A stretch of 64,000 nt of DNA. Source: Protonemura montana (Eukaryota; Arthropoda; Insecta; Plecoptera; Nemouridae). Made by a program: the position numbers and the translations under genes. Positions 63,270 to 64,000 of this stretch are shown here, piece by piece. The notes under the pieces were generated by a model that did no database searches, was not told the origin of the DNA, and saw nothing but the letters and a program-made list of their open reading frames with translations. The DNA is taken from the NCBI GenBank assembly GCA_947568835.1, contig OX387612.1, positions 9,114,001-9,178,000 of the forward strand. Direction: 5' to 3'. Positions within the stretch are counted from its first letter, which is position 1, and each line of letters begins with the position of its first letter.

Positions 63270-64000
63270 GTGGGGCATTAATCCACCGGTTTATCGGCTA
63301 GTAAATTAGTTCATGTCATTGTCCATCGTTGACGCTTGTAACCACTTGACTTGACGCTTGGGAAAAATACTTCTGAGTACACAGTAATACAAGAAAATTC
63401 AGAACCAATTCTTATTTCTTGCCCAATCGGGGCTCTGACTGTTTACTGGAGATTGGTGAACGCAATTTTATTTGTGATAGAGATGAGCGTAGCTTTTAAT
63501 TGCTAGTAAATTTAAAGTGTTGTCATTTTGACGTCTATTAGATTTCGACAAGAGATATTGGAGTGCGTCTGAAGGCACAATCAATGAAAAATGGGTGAAA
63601 ACCACTGTGAAAACTGAAAAGACAAAAATAAGAATTGACCCAAATATAGCCACACAAATGGTGATAACAATGTGTCAAGAAGAGGTTATTTTGTTATTGG
63701 AAAATTGTCAGGACTGCTCTAACCCTTGATAAAGTAACAGGTACAAGTTACAAAACGTTGGGAAATTTAGTTGTTCTTTACTTAGCATTCAAAACCCAGT
63801 TGAAATAGCTTTTGTCAAAACTAGTGCTAAGGTTACATCAAGTAGACATGAGTCTAAAAACAATCAAGAGGTACTAACTTTAATCTTCAGAAATGCATGC
63901 GCTACACATTTTGAAAGTTTGGGTAGAGATTCCGCTCGCCGAATTCTTATCAATCAACATGCTAGTATTCAACTGTCTTCGCGTTAAATGGCCGCCAAAG
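63270..64000. other. Start of kinase intron 12, with hammerhead-like element copy 3
   Basis: 63690-63870 matches copies 1 and 2 (GGAAAATTGTCAGGACTGCT, TTTACTTAGCATTCAAAACC), but the core is altered (TTGATAA and CAAAACGTT), so this copy is probably inactive. The last 20 bases resemble an arm of the palindromic transposon (ATGGCCGCCAAA). Confidence 0.5.

Overview
This window is nuclear DNA from an invertebrate animal. It has GT/AG introns, few and short exons, long introns, and very dense tandem repeats and SINEs. A nuclear receptor resembling the NR2E2/dissatisfaction type, a group best known from protostomes, points to a protostome (perhaps lophotrochozoan) or another invertebrate bilaterian. 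The species cannot be named from sequence alone.

Three recognisable genes and one small novel one were assembled by hand from exons with matching splice phases. (1) Minus strand, 1245-1864: a two-exon gene for a 73-residue secreted peptide that I do not recognise. (2) Minus strand, 13636-16158: the complete two-finger DNA-binding domain of an NR2E2-like receptor in three exons, the first contributing only ten coding bases; no ligand-binding domain was found. (3) Plus strand, 32286-40674: a complete eight-exon DNAJB12/DNAJB14-type ER-membrane J-protein. (4) Plus strand, 43753-63269, continuing past the window: an AAK1/BMP2K (NAK family) Ser/Thr kinase with twelve exons in view, acting on clathrin/AP2 endocytosis. 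The last two genes lie head-to-tail about 3 kb apart; nothing suggests a shared pathway.

The first 32 kb is mostly repeats: minisatellite or satellite arrays with units of 5, 50, 54, 67, 68, 70, 85 and 86 bp; a SINE family with a 5S rRNA-like head, often tandemly repeated; foldback elements carrying tRNA-like sequences; and a palindromic DNA transposon family with 5-bp target duplications. The right half carries the two large genes, whose introns hold further arrays (41, 49 and 68 bp), SINEs, foldbacks and a decayed hAT-type transposase.

Most interesting points: the 68-bp satellite, present as four separate arrays, appears to be built from two non-adjacent pieces of the 5S-headed SINE; the palindromic transposon sits on both sides of AAK1 exon 7; a dispersed short element has a hammerhead-ribozyme-like core; and the last visible kinase exon is open in two frames, one of which encodes a second NPF-acidic endocytic motif. 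Nothing here looks like a prokaryotic system or CRISPR.
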